Origin: Ziziphus jujuba
Taxonomy: Eukaryota; Streptophyta; Magnoliopsida; Rosales; Rhamnaceae
Direction of reading: 5' to 3'
Assembly (NCBI RefSeq): GCF_031755915.1
Contig: NC_083381.1
Location: 322,501-386,500 of the forward strand
Length of the DNA stretch: 64,000 nucleotides
How positions within the stretch are numbered: position 1 is the first letter of the stretch; the number at the start of each line of letters is the position of its first letter. The notes beneath the pieces were generated by a model. That model worked only from the letters and a program-made list of their open reading frames with translations, made no database searches and was not told the DNA's origin. This document shows, one piece after another, positions 50,312 through 63,458 of the stretch. Made by a program: the position numbers and the translations under genes.

Positions 50312-51830
50312 TGTTAGCCCTTTAAGTATCGGATGGGGGACCAAGTATGGAAGCCATGAGACATGGTTAGGTCCTTGGTGTGCTAAGGAGGTTAGCACAT
50401 GGCATTGCTACAAAAAGTGTAAGGCTGTGTGGGTGGCACGGCAAGTGGCATTGGCATAGACATGGCAAAACGAACCGAAGGCACAAGGAGGTGTTGGTAA
50501 GAAGATGCATGATGGACTGTGCATCATGGGAAAACATGACTAAGACCGTGTGGACATTGGCAAAGGTTGGATGAGCAGCAAACACATGTGCGCAGAGATA
50601 CATGTGCCTGATGGCCAAGACTAGTGCATGGGCAGAGCATGCATGCAAGTGCACTAAGCAAGCATGACAAGCCGAGGAGGGTTAGGGCATGGTGCATGGC
50701 TTAATGGCAACTGTGCAGGCAGTGAGTCGAGATGCAACATGCAGTGGCATGCTTGAATGGGTCCAAGGCAAGCGTGGCGAGACATGAAGCTGCTGGGTGA
50801 GAGGAGGTACTAGTTGCACACATGAGAAGGGGCGCATGGTTGTTTGAGTTGGGCACGGGTGACGTTGCAAGACATGAGCACGCAAAAGGCATAAGGGCAA
50901 TGATTTTCAGGATTTGCCAAGCACAAAATGCGGGAGGGTTAATTAAGTTTGTTGGATAAGCTTCATTTTTGAAGTGTGCCTAAGATATGGATTTTGTGGA
51001 AATTCACAAAGTGGTTGCAATTTTTGATATGTGGATATCAAGAAGGGTTGTTGCAACCCTATTTTGGTTCGAATTTGAAGGTGAGTTTGAATTTGAAAGA
51101 GATGGATTTAAGTTCAAACGGATATGAATTTAAATTCAAAAGGATAAGGATATGGCCAAAGAGGACACGTGGCATCATGGATGCATGCCATGTGGCAGGT
51201 GGTTATGGGGCGGATAACTACCAGAGCTGGGTGGTGCGAGGTCACTGGTTTGAAGAGTCCTGCACAACTAGGAGAGTAAGTTGTGATCCCATGCAACTAG
51301 TGATAATGATTAATTGTTATCCCATCTAACTAGGGATGTTAGTTGCACTTTACTTGTATGTATAGGAGTACCAATGGGAGGATGAGACACCAACTTCATA
51401 ATTCAATCCATTAGAGAAAGAGTATGTGGTGATCCGTGTGATAGGGCTTTGTAATCTTTGTTTTCTTATGTGAATGAAAAGGTTGGGGTAAGGTAGACAC
51501 CCAGTAAACTGTGAGTCCCTTATGATTGCCTTTACATTGTGTGTGTGCGTGTGAGTGTGCGGTGAGGTATACTTGACCCTCGGGTTGTGTGGTTGTGTGA
51601 GTATGCTTGGTAATGGCATACTAAAACCTCATGACGAACTACGAGTGTTGTGAGGTAGCCCAAGGTTGGAGCCTCGGGTCCAGAGTGTGCACGTGTTGCA
51701 CATTGATTCCGCTATGACAATCCGCTGCGTTGACGTGCAAGGTGTGCCCATGGGAAGGCTAACTGGAGTTGGTGCTCTAGGCGGCACAGAGGCAAGAAAA
51801 TTTTTGGGAGAATTCCTCACCCCTATAATA
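50312..51830 (+). repeat. 3' LTR
   Basis: Begins TGTTAGCCCTTTAAG and ends CACCCCTATAATA. It is about 70 bp longer than the 5' LTR, mainly because of an extra AAATTCAAA-rich piece near 51085-51150. Numerous substitutions against the 5' LTR suggest an insertion that is not recent. Confidence 0.93.
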
Positions 51831-52110
51831 GTGACTAGACTTCTAACTCTAGACATAATGATCTCAAGCCCCGATCACTGCAACCATTGTTCCTCTCAAA
51901 GACACACACAGGTCCGTCTTCAAAACCTCCCTTGCAAAGGATCCACTCTTCCAAGTTTTATTGTAACAAGTCTCAGAGTAACAACCAATATGATGTGAAA
52001 ATGTGTTTTTGAGATGTTTGAGAAGGTAAAAGCCTCGGGAGCAGGGATGTGCAGAAAACCATCTAACTTGAGCCAACCAACCAACTATTGCTAATGACTT
52101 ATATCCCATT
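51831..52110. mobile_element. right half of the older repeat split by the LTR element
   Basis: Starts with the target duplication GTGAC and continues TAGACTTCTAACTCTAG with sequence unlike the LTR. Together with 46258-46768 it would rebuild a single older element. The right boundary is unclear. Confidence 0.3.
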
Positions 52111-52345
52111 AGTCGGTTAACCAATGCCTACCAAGAAGATTCGATCGATGATGGTTTCCATTGTTTGGAAATTGCCAATCATTGAAATTGACTGGTTTTA
52201 TATGTTTAGTTCTAAGAATACATCAGATCCCATCTCCTCTCCCTCTGAAATTTATCTTTCTCATTTTTGTTCACAGATATGCACAATCTTTCTCTCCTTG
52301 TTGCTCACTTCCTAGTCCCTGCCTTTTGATCTTTCTTTTAGATTT

Positions 52346-52348
<3 letters not shown>

Positions 52349-52400
<52 letters not shown>

Positions 52401-52401
52401 C
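52349..52401. repeat. (TC)n microsatellite
   Basis: About 16 CT units followed by CTTT-interrupted units. The plus-strand frame across it is not coding. Confidence 0.95.
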
Positions 52402-55400
52402 GTTTCTATCAATTTTGTCTCTTCACTTGTTATGGAGGTTGGAATAAAGTGTGTTAAAAAATAGGGGATGACTCTAAAACTCCACCACCCATTTGTAAGT
52501 GTTGAGTTAGCATCTCCAAAAATTGTTGCTATAAAAAAGAAGAAGAAAAGCAGTGTGGAAGAAGATTATGGAGTGTAAATATGCCACGAAAAGGATGAAA
52601 TCAACACTTATACTTGGAATAGCACTCACAATATCTTGCTTTATGAATTTCCCATTAAATTCTATTAGTTTATTTTATTTTATAAAACATTTTCTTTGGG
52701 GTTCTTTGGTGGTGGTTCACCATTAGTGAGAATTAAGTGTTTTTTGTTTTAATTTTTGTTTTAATTTGGCTTTTGATTAGGTTAGATGTTATTTTAATTT
52801 TTTCTAGATGTTTTTATTATTTTTTTTTTAAAGCTTGTGGATTCTTATATTAATAATTAATCATGTAAGTTATTGGAATTTTCAAGATATTGATTGGACA
52901 ATACAATCGTAAATAAATTATAAATCAGGCTAAAAATAAACTTTTTCTTTCATGAAGTTGTTTATTTTTTTTTAAAAGCATATATTTAAGGCACATCCAA
53001 ATCGAAAATTGGCCAACTGGCCGATTGGTTATAAAGGTTGAAAAAACTCTTTCGGTCCATTAATTGACCTACCGATCAATATTTTTCCGATGTGAAAAAT
53101 TGATCAAATTGATAGAAACCAACTAACGCACCCTTTTACCCAAGAGTCTCTCTTTAAGTAAAAATGATTTAGCTCTCAGAGAATTGTAGTGAAATATGAA
53201 GTAAAAATAAAAATAACGATGAGAGAGTCAATCCATGATCACAAAAATGTATGCAAATGATGTTTTCTATAATCCACTAACTCTCTAAGCTCAATGAATA
53301 TCTATTAACAATGTCTCCTATAGCTCTTAAATTTTTTAACTCTTTCTCACTTCATCAAGCTAAAGACAAGTCAAGATTTTATTATAAAAATAAAAAAATA
53401 AAAAAACAAAAAAAACAAAAAGGTAGTTCGAACAACATAAAGAGATTTTTTGAACTATAGTTAAAAATCAAATGAACAACTTTCAAATATCAAATGTTGT
53501 TCAAACAAGATATATATGTTGTTCGAACAACAACAAATCAAGTAATCATAAATTGACATGTGGCACAATGTTCGAACAAGATACAAACCTTATTCGAACA
53601 ACATATGTCCACCAATGTCTGATTGACAAGTGAATATCACATTGTGTGAACACCATGAATCCACTAGTGCCTTTGTGATACGTGGCACATGTTCAAACAA
53701 CATCTCATGTTATTCGAACAATATGTCAAAGTAGTCAAATTTAATCAACTCAAGATATTTTTGACTTTCAAAAACTCTGTAAAAAAAAATATATATTTTC
53801 AGCCCAAATCAAAATATTTCAAGTGTGAACCCAAGTAAAACATAAAAAATCAATAAAAAAAGAAAGACTTTGATTTATTTGGGAAAATCAATAAAAACAT
53901 GTAACAAATCTCAAGAACTAATGATGAGTAGTTATGATTTTAGAACATTTTAGGTGATTCCAAAAGAAAATCACCCAAGATCTCTCTAGATTCACAAATA
54001 AGGAGTGACATTCAAAAAAATTTAGATAAAGAACGGTAAACAGTGAAATCATGAATTTAGATGAAACAAGGAATGAAAAGCACGGAAGGCAGGGGCGGAA
54101 CTAGGAAGCCTTGTTTGGGAGGCCACATTAATGCAGAAATTTTTATCTTGTGAAATAATAAAGTATAGTATATATTTCTGTATATATATATATATATATT
54201 TTTTTTCCATATATAATATTTAAATACAAGATGATATATAATAATTCAAATTATGAAACGTATATTAAATGAGTAACAATTTTTGGTTTGTTAATTATTA
54301 TTATATGAGTAACATTTTAATATGATAAAAAGAGTAAGAAACTCTAAAAAAAATTATAAATTACCAAGAAAATATATGACATAAAGAAAATGGATAAAAC
54401 TATACATTTAATAGTAGATAAACTTGTTCCATTTTAAGAAAATTTTCATATGATTGTTGAAGAAAATCATTTATTATTTCTTAGACTAATTATTATGTGA
54501 AACTATATATCATGAAGAATATATTTAACTAAGCAACACCAATAAAGATATCTATTATCAAATAGAAAAGTAAATTAAATTAAATCAAAATTTTATATCT
54601 AAATGAGTAAACTAATAAATTGAAACTCTAATTAAAAAACAAACAAATCGTAATAAATAAAACTTAAATATATACAAAATTTATTTACCTTCCTCTATAA
54701 CTTTTTATTATTATCAATATATATATATATATATATGAAATTATTGATTGAGTTTATTATATATGAAAGATATAAATTATATTCATCCTATATTGGTAAA
54801 TGCAATAAATGCTTGAATTAAATTACATAAAAAATTATTTGAAATTTTATAATTGGTGGGGCAAATATATATTTTCAATTAACTTTTAAGACTTACAATA
54901 AATACTTTTTAGAGAGAAAATTGAGGAATCGGAACAGGCAGCGGGTGCCAGCCTATACATGGTTTCGCCCATGATGGAATGTATGCCAAACAAATAATGT
55001 TTTCTGTAGAAAAACAAAAATCAATGGGGGTCGATACATAGAGAGTTGACTGATTTCTTAGGATTTTTTCAGCTCAAAATAACAAAAAAAGAAGGAAAAA
55101 AAAAAAAGAAAATGTATACCACAGTGGTAATTGATCACCATTAAGTTGGTGATATGGAGTATATCAAGGACCTTGTAGTACGGCAGCACCGCATTTGCTA
55201 GAAGAAGTTGCATTAGTATGCTCAAGCAAAAGAAACCCGTAACACATCCATGAAGATGGTGATGAATGATGACTCTGAAGAAAAATTAAGCACTTTAATA
55301 ACATATGGGTGGCAACATGACCTATATACTACTAATATGATAGGTTGGCAAATAATTTGAATTTTGATCAAAAAGAACAATAATTTAAATACCATTATTG

Positions 55401-56897
55401 TTTTGATTGGAAATTTAATGATAACTACTAAATTATGGACATATATATATATATATATATAATGAATCCATCATTTATAATTATAAAAATAGATCAATTT
55501 CTACCGTCCTTTCAACTTTTTTTTTTTTTTTTAATTCTATCAATAAATAAACACAAGTAATTCATTTTATGGAACTTGAAAAGCATAGAAACTCTATGAT
55601 GATTGAATTTTTATGTTGGAGAACCTCATAAAAGCTAGAAAAGACTAAAAAATACAAAGTCAAAGGCATATTCAAAGAGAATAGCATATCAACGATTCAC
55701 ATGTCTTTTCTATTGGGAAATACCACCAAACAAAATAGTTGCAGAATAACTAGATTTATCACATCCCATATTATAATCGGATGCTACAGGATATCTCTAC
55801 GAGAGGTTAATATTTTGCAATTTATTGAAAGGGACAATTTCACAGATTTCACTTTAAATTTACAAGTTTTTCATACTTACCTTTCAATTTGCATTTTTTG
55901 AACAAACTTCCCTTCAAGTAAATCCTTTTTTTTGGGCATACTTGGACCTGCATTTTCATATTTAACAAACTTCCCTTTAAATTTTACATTTTTGCAATTT
56001 CTCCCTTTTTAAAATAATAAAATATAAAAATATGAAATTAAACCAAGATTATATATGGAACAACAATATAATTTAAGGTATAATATATATTTTCAATTTA
56101 ATAAAAATAATAACTATAGGCTCAAAATTTTAATTTTTAAAGATATTATAAGTTGGATATAGAATTTTATTACTTTAATTTATTATGTTTTTCCACTTAA
56201 AAAAAAAATTATCCAATTTTATATTTTATTTTATTTAACACAGAAATTGTAAAGAAAGTGAAGTATGCAAAAAATTCAAACTACAATGGAAGTTTCTGTG
56301 TAAAATAGAAAAAAATAATAATAATAAAAATAAAAGGGCAAACATGCAAAAGTTATCACCTACAAGGTAAGCTTGTGAAATTTCTCTATTGGAAACACCT
56401 TAACTTGAATTAAAAATGCTGATTACAGTCCAACATTCTAACTATTGAATGACATCACTTCTATTTGCAATTCCATAACAACACAAGGCATCCTTGTAAA
56501 ACTAGATTTTTTCATTAATTCAACTAATGTAAAAATAGACCATGATAAGAGTGCGCTTTAAAAAAAAATGACAATGCAAATCTTCAAACTGCCGAGCAAT
56601 ATCACCAAGTAATGTTTAATAACAAAATGTAATACATAGAATTTTCTCATTAATTTATATTTTATACATATTAAGAATTTTACATCACCTAACATGTCGT
56701 CAACAGCCAAGAAGCCACATCAGGGAATATAATAAAAAAACCTATAAAGATTTTGAAGTAAGAAATAGCATTTTTTAAAAAATAGTAATAAAAGTTTGTC
56801 AGTCCCCAGACATCCTAGCAGCATTTTGCCCAATACAGACTAGTCCCATGCACAAAAGGCCAGTGCCTACCAGCAATATCGTCAACGAATCTCCCCA
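52402..56897. other. AT-rich intergenic region, no gene recognised
   Basis: Some 4.5 kb without a supported exon. It includes the TTCGAA-palindrome cluster described separately, TA microsatellites near 54180, 54720 and 55440, and poly-A/T runs. Short open frames such as 55701-55901 show no conserved motif. Confidence 0.5.
53425..53740. repeat. cluster of TTGTTCGAACAA-type palindromes
   Basis: Variants of the palindrome (GTAGTTCGAACAACAT, TGTTGTTCGAACAACA, ATGTTCGAACAAGAT, TTATTCGAACAACAT, TTATTCGAACAATAT) occur about seven times in 310 bp, at roughly 50-bp spacing in the second half. The surroundings are not otherwise tandem. Confidence 0.6.
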
Positions 56898-57150
56898 TTA
56901 TTCTTCATCAGCAGTATTGTTCTCTGTCATTATTAAAGTGACTGTCAGATTCAATGCATCACTAACCACTAACACAGTTATGCTGTGGTAAACTTGCATG
57001 TTTAACTTACGGTGGGACATGGTTTAAGAAAAAAAAAAAAAAAAATTAACAGAAATTATACATCTCAACAGATATGGAGGGACATGAGACGCCCACCATA
57101 AAGCAAGTATGCAAGCCAAATATAGGTTTGTTTTTATATATACATATACA

Positions 57151-57182
<32 letters not shown>

Positions 57183-59367
57183 AACCAAATAAAGAAAAAA
57201 AAATTACAGTTAAAATTCCAAGTTTCAGACAATATATATATATATATCTATCAATTCTGACATCGTAAGGAACTCATGGTGGAATTATGAAAGAAAACCA
57301 TCTTCAGCTGTTAAATTTGCATGATTTAACTTATTTATACTTAATCTAACACTATTCAGTGCACACATCCCCCATTTATCTACAAAGATTAGGAATATCG
57401 AGTAGCCATCAATCTTCAAATGAGGAACAAATTTAAAAGTATTAAGCAGCTTTTTTTTTCTGGCTAAAAATAAGTAGAAATAAAGTAGCTGCTTATTGCA
57501 CCCTCAAATACAGATAACCCCATGTGGGCCATAGTTTTTTCAAAGTCTATCATTGAACTACATTCCTTCTCCTATCCATGCAACATCATGTACACCACGA
57601 GTATACAGAGCTGATGATTCATGAAACTATTGACTGCAGCATAGATATTAATCTTTACGCCAAAAAAATAAATAAGAGGATATTGTATAATAATCTAAAC
57701 ATAAAGAAAACTAGTTCAAAGTCCAATGGCATGTAATAAGACGATGGCTGAAGCGTTCCACGTTTTTTTTTTTTTATTTTTTTATTTTGTCCCAACACAG
57801 CAAATAGAAGGACAGATTTGAATTCATCCTCAATGAAAGAATGACTGAAAAAGATTTCAGTATGGCATGGTTGCCTATTTACAGGAATGAAGATTGGATA
57901 AGAAGACTGAGTATGCATTAGTTGCTACTTGATGGCAAAGTGAAATAAAAAAAGAAAAGGTGAATACAAATGTCCGCTCAAGCAATTAGCATCTTCTATA
58001 AGTAGAAAAAACCCAAAAAATATAATTCCATGATAGGAGTATGGGCAGTTGTTCTATATATAATAAAGCAAGAATGTATAAGTACCCGGATTCCAGAGAG
58101 ACTGCCTTGTCCTAAATAGCTATACTGTAAAGCTACCTGTTGTGTAAAAGAGAAACAGAAATCAATGATCATCAAAGGAAAAATAAATGCTTTGAATGGA
58201 AATCAAATTTGAAATGAAAAAGAAGACAGAAGGAGGAAGGATATACTAAACAGTTAAGAAAATTGAAGTCACAATGCATACAGAATGTGAAAATTACATA
58301 AACTGTTGTCTGACATGTTTGTTTACAAATTAAAACAATTCCTAAACAGTTAATTTTTTTTAAAAGTAAATCAACCCACAACCAACAGAAGGTCTATATT
58401 CAGAAGAATGCAAAAAGCTCATTATTGAGGTGATTTTCTCAATAAAGTTTCAACTTTAGCACCACTTTCTCAATCATCAACCATGCAAATGCATACACAT
58501 GTATGCATTTTGTAAATCTTAGAAAATGTTCAAAAATAAAAGAATCAAAAGGTAGCATAACCTTGTCTTGCAGAAAGTTTCAATCATAAAGTGACAACAG
58601 TGGAAAGAAAGATGACTAAAAATACAGGTACAGAGATTGAATATATTTACTGTATCCACAAGAAAGGCATGTGACACACATATAGAGAAAGAAAGGAAAA
58701 AGTAAGAGATATATGATTCTAGAGATGAGTGCAGTCCTGAAAGAAGTAAAAGAGTTGTCATTTACGTCAGATAAGAGAGAAAATCCTTGAGTAAGAAAGA
58801 AAAACAGAAACAAGTTGGCGCTTGTTTGCATACATTTATGTTTTTGCTTTTCTGTTTTCCTTTTTTATTAAGGCTCTGTTTGGTTTTAAAAAAGTGTGAA
58901 GGGTAAAAAAGTGAAGGAAAAAAGGTAAAAGTTTTATCTTGTTTGGGTAACAAAGGAAACAAGAAAGCATATTTAAAAAAAAAAAAAAAAAATCATATTC
59001 CTAAGTAAATGATTATTTTTTGCTTGGTTTTTGAGAGAAACAGGAAGAAAACAAAAGTGCTTAACATAATATTTAAAAAAAAAAAAAAAAAAACTGGGAA
59101 TGTTAAGTACTTAGCAGCTTTGTGGGCCTCTACAAATAAAAATTTCAAAGATTACCCTTTTCCCTTGATTGTCTAATTCAAAGATGTCACAGGTGGTTGA
59201 TCTGTTTATAAGTCTTTTATATTGTCTTAATGTTACTTTTCTTTCTTCCCCTTTTTTTTTTTTTTTTGATGGGATAAGAGACAACCTTTCATAGATAGGA
59301 AATCAATACAAAATGTATGAAAGGAAATCAATACAAAAGGTAAAGGTGAGGATAAGAAATCCTCCAC

Positions 59368-59409
<42 letters not shown>

Positions 59410-60634
59410 AATATATATACATATAAATATATATATATATATATTATATCAATAAAAAAAATAAAATAATGTACACTTAAACAAAAGGAAAAATAAATTA
59501 AAAAAGCTTCACCCTCAAATCTAGCAAGATAGAGTTCTAAAAATGCAATGGGTAAACCAATTGGAGGCTCAACATGATCAAGGTCGACACTATGATGGGG
59601 TCAAAACTATGATCGGATTGTTTGGGTCTTACAGAAATGCTCGATTTTGCAGTGTTTTACATGTCTGATTGATTAATGTGTTTTGAGTTTGATAATGGAC
59701 AAAAATCTGTCCAGAACATGGAACCATGGAGGACCATGGAAAAACCAAAGGAAGGAAATGGACAACAAAAGGAAACATGCAATGTGCAATAGAACAAAGG
59801 AGTTTTGAAAGTGTAAGATGGCTGGGGAGAGGATGAGAGTATCGCCTGATTTATTTTCCAGTTGGAATTTGAGTTTTCCTCAGCAATATAAAGGACAGTT
59901 AAAATTCCTATTACCTTGCATTTTTCTTTTGCATTGTCCCTGTACTTTTTTCCTTGACATTTTTTTAGAACCAGACAACAGAATCCAAATTAACTCCATT
60001 TTTTTTAACTTTTTCCTCCTCAAACACTAACTTACAATTATAGCCTAAAGAATTAAGCATACTTAATGTCAAATGACTAGTATAATAATTCTCTGTAGCG
60101 GTAAAAAAACTGCTTATCAAAATGAACCAAATTTCATAAACAGTTTGAACATTTCAATCTTGAGTTTCTGGTTTTCTCTCTGCTTGTAACTAGGTTATTG
60201 GCAAACAATCTCTCAAAGAAAACACCAACTCTACACAACTAAGACAAAAGCATTAATAAAAAGCAGAAAACAGAAAACCAAGAACATAAGTAACCAAATG
60301 AGCTCTTAAATAACAAGATCTATTTAATTTTAATGTTAACAGTCTTTAAGAACATAATGCACACAAGATATTGAATGAAAAGGGTAACAATTCAGGCCCA
60401 AAAAATTTTGACAGAAAGAGAGAAGAAATGAGAATACATTATATAAATGTATATACTTACATGCATCTATATTATGCAAATATGAACCATAGACACACAT
60501 ACAAACATGATACACCATACATAATAAAACAAATTCTGGAGTAACAGTTAAAATTGTAATATACCTCTTATCTCACTAATGCACCTTTCAAGGGCTGGTT
60601 GCTGCACATCTATCAAGAACATTAGCCACATCAT
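56898..60634 (-). other. exon-like blocks downstream of the PPR gene (uncertain gene or 3' UTR exons)
   Basis: On the minus strand three short blocks are bounded by plausible splice signals: 60634-60565 (AATCAG acceptor, GTATAT donor), 58136-58086 (CACAACAG acceptor, GTACTT donor; reads VALQYSYLGQGSLSGIR) and 56941-56898 (CTGACAG acceptor; reads to a stop after MTENNTADEE). Their phases do not join into one frame. They could be spliced 3' UTR exons of the PPR gene, parts of a small unrecognised gene, or chance. Confidence 0.2.
59369..59404. repeat. 36-bp poly-A run
   Basis: An uninterrupted A run following CCTCCACC, followed after about 10 bp by a TA microsatellite. It may mark the tail of an old retroposed sequence, but no source is recognised. 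Confidence 0.9.
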
Positions 60635-61175
60635 CTGATTATGCAGAAATCAAGACTCAAAAATACCAGCATTTGCAATAACCTTGTACACAATACACCT
60701 TGTGAAAAATTAGCAGAAGGAAATTCCTTCCCCCCCACCCACAAAAAAAAAAACAGCCCTTCCAAGCCCAGTCCTAGTTTTAGACTCCAAGCATAGTCTC
60801 ACAAATTATTCATTTAGCTCAAAATCCAACTTGCATTCCATAGATTCTCCACCTTGTAAATCTGTAACTGATTTTCACATGCCGATTCACCTCCTTTTGG
60901 ACCTCTTGACTGCCTTTGAGACGTCTTCCAGCAGGTTGTTGGATATAACAAAACTGAAAATCTCCTCTGACATTTAACAATCTAACTCTTAAGGAAGAAA
61001 GAAGCCCTTTAAACTAGCTTTTCAATAGGATGTCCATATGGATATCAACTTATCTCTTTGCACATGCATCTTGAGTCCTTAACCCAATGCTGGCAGTAGC
61101 ATATAGTAGTCAAAACTTTTTTGCTGACTAAACCTCACATTCCAAAAAAGAAAAAAAGAAAAAATAAATCATGTG

Positions 61176-63458
61176 CTAGCTTTTTTTCTTAATATCACCT
61201 ATCAACTGGTTTGCAATTGATACAGCATTTTCAGATGGCCTTCTATACTTCACAAGTTCCCTTGGATCTTTACAATTTTTTAACATAACAGCCATTGCTT
61301 CAGCTTTCCGCAGTATAGAGGTTCTCCTAGCATGAGATACATCTCCATCTCCAAGGTATGTGTTTGGCAGCCTCGTAGAATGAGGAACAGAAGACATCAT
61401 ATCAGATAGTTTACGAACCATTTCAGTCATTCCTCTTTTCTTTAATTCATGATGCAATCTCTTGAAAGTAAGATACTGAGGAACTATACCCCGTCTTATC
61501 ATATCCTGAAACTCTGCATAAGCCTGTTCCAGTGCATGCATATTGCAAAGCAAATGGATCAACATTGTGCTTGTCGCTAAGTCCATATCACATCCTCTGG
61601 ATCTCATTTCTTTGCCAACTTGAATTGCCAAGTCAAGTCTCTCCTCCTCACACAACATCTTCAACAAAAGATGGTATGTAAGCCGATCTGGAGTATACCC
61701 AGATTCAATCATCTTAGTATAAAGGTTCATTCCCTCCTCAATTTTCCCAAACTTTGAAAAGTACCTAAAGAAGTAGTTATATGTTGTTGCAGTTGGGAAA
61801 AAACCCCTACTTATCATCATCTTAAGGATCTTACTAGCACCTTCAAGATTTCCAGCCTTACAATAGCCCTTCACCAAAGAATTGTATGTTGAGACAGTAG
61901 GACCTGATTCTAGAACCAAAAAGCGCTCCATCATTCCCATTGCCTCCTTGAACCTCCCTGCTTCCCCCAGTGCATCAATTATTGGATTGTATACAATTTC
62001 ATTAGGCTTAATTCCTTCCATTCTCATCTCATTCACCAATTCAATAGCCCGTTCAACACGATGCATCCGACAATAACCTTCCACAAGGGTACCATATGTT
62101 ACAACTGAAGGTCTCACATTCTCCCTCTTCATCTCAATCCATAACCGCTCTGCCTGTTTGAGCTTCCTTGATCGAAACCAGCCATTCAACAGTATATTAT
62201 AGACCCGCGCTGATGGTATCCAGTTTGAGTCCAACCCCCTTTTCCTATTTAAGTACTCTGAAGCTACCCTAATATGGCCTTCCTTGCATAGGGAATCCAA
62301 CAAAATCTCTAGTAAACTCATTTCTGAAGTGGGACTGAGAATTGAAGTTAAACCACTTGCAAATTCAAATGTTCGAATTGCAGATTGGGGCATACCTGCA
62401 TTCAAAAGTACCATCAAAGATTTATAAATTTTTTAAAATAAAAAAAGTAAAAAAAAATAAAAACCAGTTTGACAACCATGTACATAGTTTCATCAATAGG
62501 AATGAAAGCCAATTCAATCCTCCTAATTCGGAAATCACAAAAAATGGAAACTCTAATTAAAATACAAGCATATTCAACTATTCTAGCACTTGGTATAGCA
62601 TTTGGTATACCATCAGTTTCAAATGTTCACTTTGAACCAACAAACAGGACCGATATTTCTGTACATCCCAAGTATCTGCATGTCGAGTTATATTCAAACT
62701 AAAGAGTTTAAATTAAACACAAATTACATACAAATCTATTCAAATGAAACAATAAAATATATTACACAACATCAAAATATTAGCTCTAAGAAAAATATAC
62801 TTAAGAATCACAATCGATATATACCTGCACGAGCATATCGCCTGATCATTATCACAAATGCATCTCCAGAAACCAAGTTGGGTTCCTCATCTTTATTGAC
62901 ATGTTCGAGAATTAGAGACCATGCAGAGTCAAACTCCCTTGATTTAGCAAGGACATTGATCATGGAGCTGAGGAGCAACTCAGTGGGTTGAAACCTAGGT
63001 TTCCTTTTAGCCCAAAGAAAGAGTGAATGCAGCAACTTGGGAGAAGAATCAAAGTGGTCGAACACAGCTTGTAACATATCCGGACCCGGCTCGATTCCAG
63101 TCTGGTCCAACACACTATGGAATGACGAACCAGGGGATATGCTGGGGTCTCTGAGCAAGTCACCAATGATGGAGAATTCATTGTATGAGAAGCTGGGGAT
63201 CGGGTCAGGTTTAGGGATCGAGGTGGTTTCTGGGTGTGGGGGAGTGAAGGGCTGGTGAGGCCAATTGATGACAGGTTTACCAGGTACTGAAAGCCATGAC
63301 TGATTGGAAGAAGCTGATAAGAATCGTAAGGTAGGAAATTGAAAAATTGGCTTAGGGTTTGAGTTGAGGAGTTGGAGGATTTGAGGTGGAAAATAGCGGG
63401 TTTGAAAGAGAGAGCAAACTTTGAGGAACAAAGGAATTGAAGGCTGTGTTTTATACAT
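61176..63458 (-). CDS. SOAR1: pentatricopeptide repeat (PPR) protein, SOAR1/At5g11310-like
   Basis: Two exons, 63458-62825 and 62395-61176, join GT-AG in phase 1 (RRYARAG|M) for 617 aa. The ATG at 63458 is in frame and gives a basic, hydroxyl-rich N-terminus (MYKTQPSIPLFLKVCSLFQT) that fits an organelle presequence. PPR motifs fill roughly residues 160-530, recognisable by VVTYGTLVEGYCRMHRVERA, TYNSLVKGYCKAGNLEGASK and LTYHLLLKMLCEEERLDLAI. PPR proteins bind RNA sequence-specifically. Blocks such as ILLNGWFRSRKLKQAE, MINVLAKSREFDSAWSLI and MMSSVPHSTRLPNTY match Arabidopsis At5g11310 (SOAR1) as I remember it; that protein is a cytosol/nucleus PPR that represses ABA signalling. Orthology is inferred, not tested. 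No E, DYW or SMR domain follows, so it is a P-class protein. No stops or frameshifts. Confidence 0.9.

Larger units (their letters stand above)
46769..51830 (+). mobile_element. Gypsy-like LTR retrotransposon, non-autonomous (gag and protease remnants only)
   Basis: The 5' LTR (46769-48216, 1448 bp) and 3' LTR (50312-51830, 1519 bp) align over their whole length, start TGTTAGCCC and end in ATA. The flanks carry an exact 5-bp duplication, GTGAC, at 46764-46768 and 51831-51835. TGGTATCAGAGC (48219-48230) is a perfect initiator-Met primer-binding site; a purine tract with GGTGGGGGAGG precedes the 3' LTR. The 2.1-kb interior codes gag and an aspartic-protease-like region but no reverse transcriptase, RNase H or integrase. 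Its organisation fits TR-GAG-type elements mobilised in trans. Stops in gag and LTR divergence show age. Confidence 0.93.

Noticed and set aside
58871..60306. A 1.4-kb Tourist-like MITE between TTAAGGCTCTGTTTGG and CCAAATGAGCTCTTA
   Set aside because: TTA occurs at both sides, but the termini align poorly and need an indel; the internal arms do not match.
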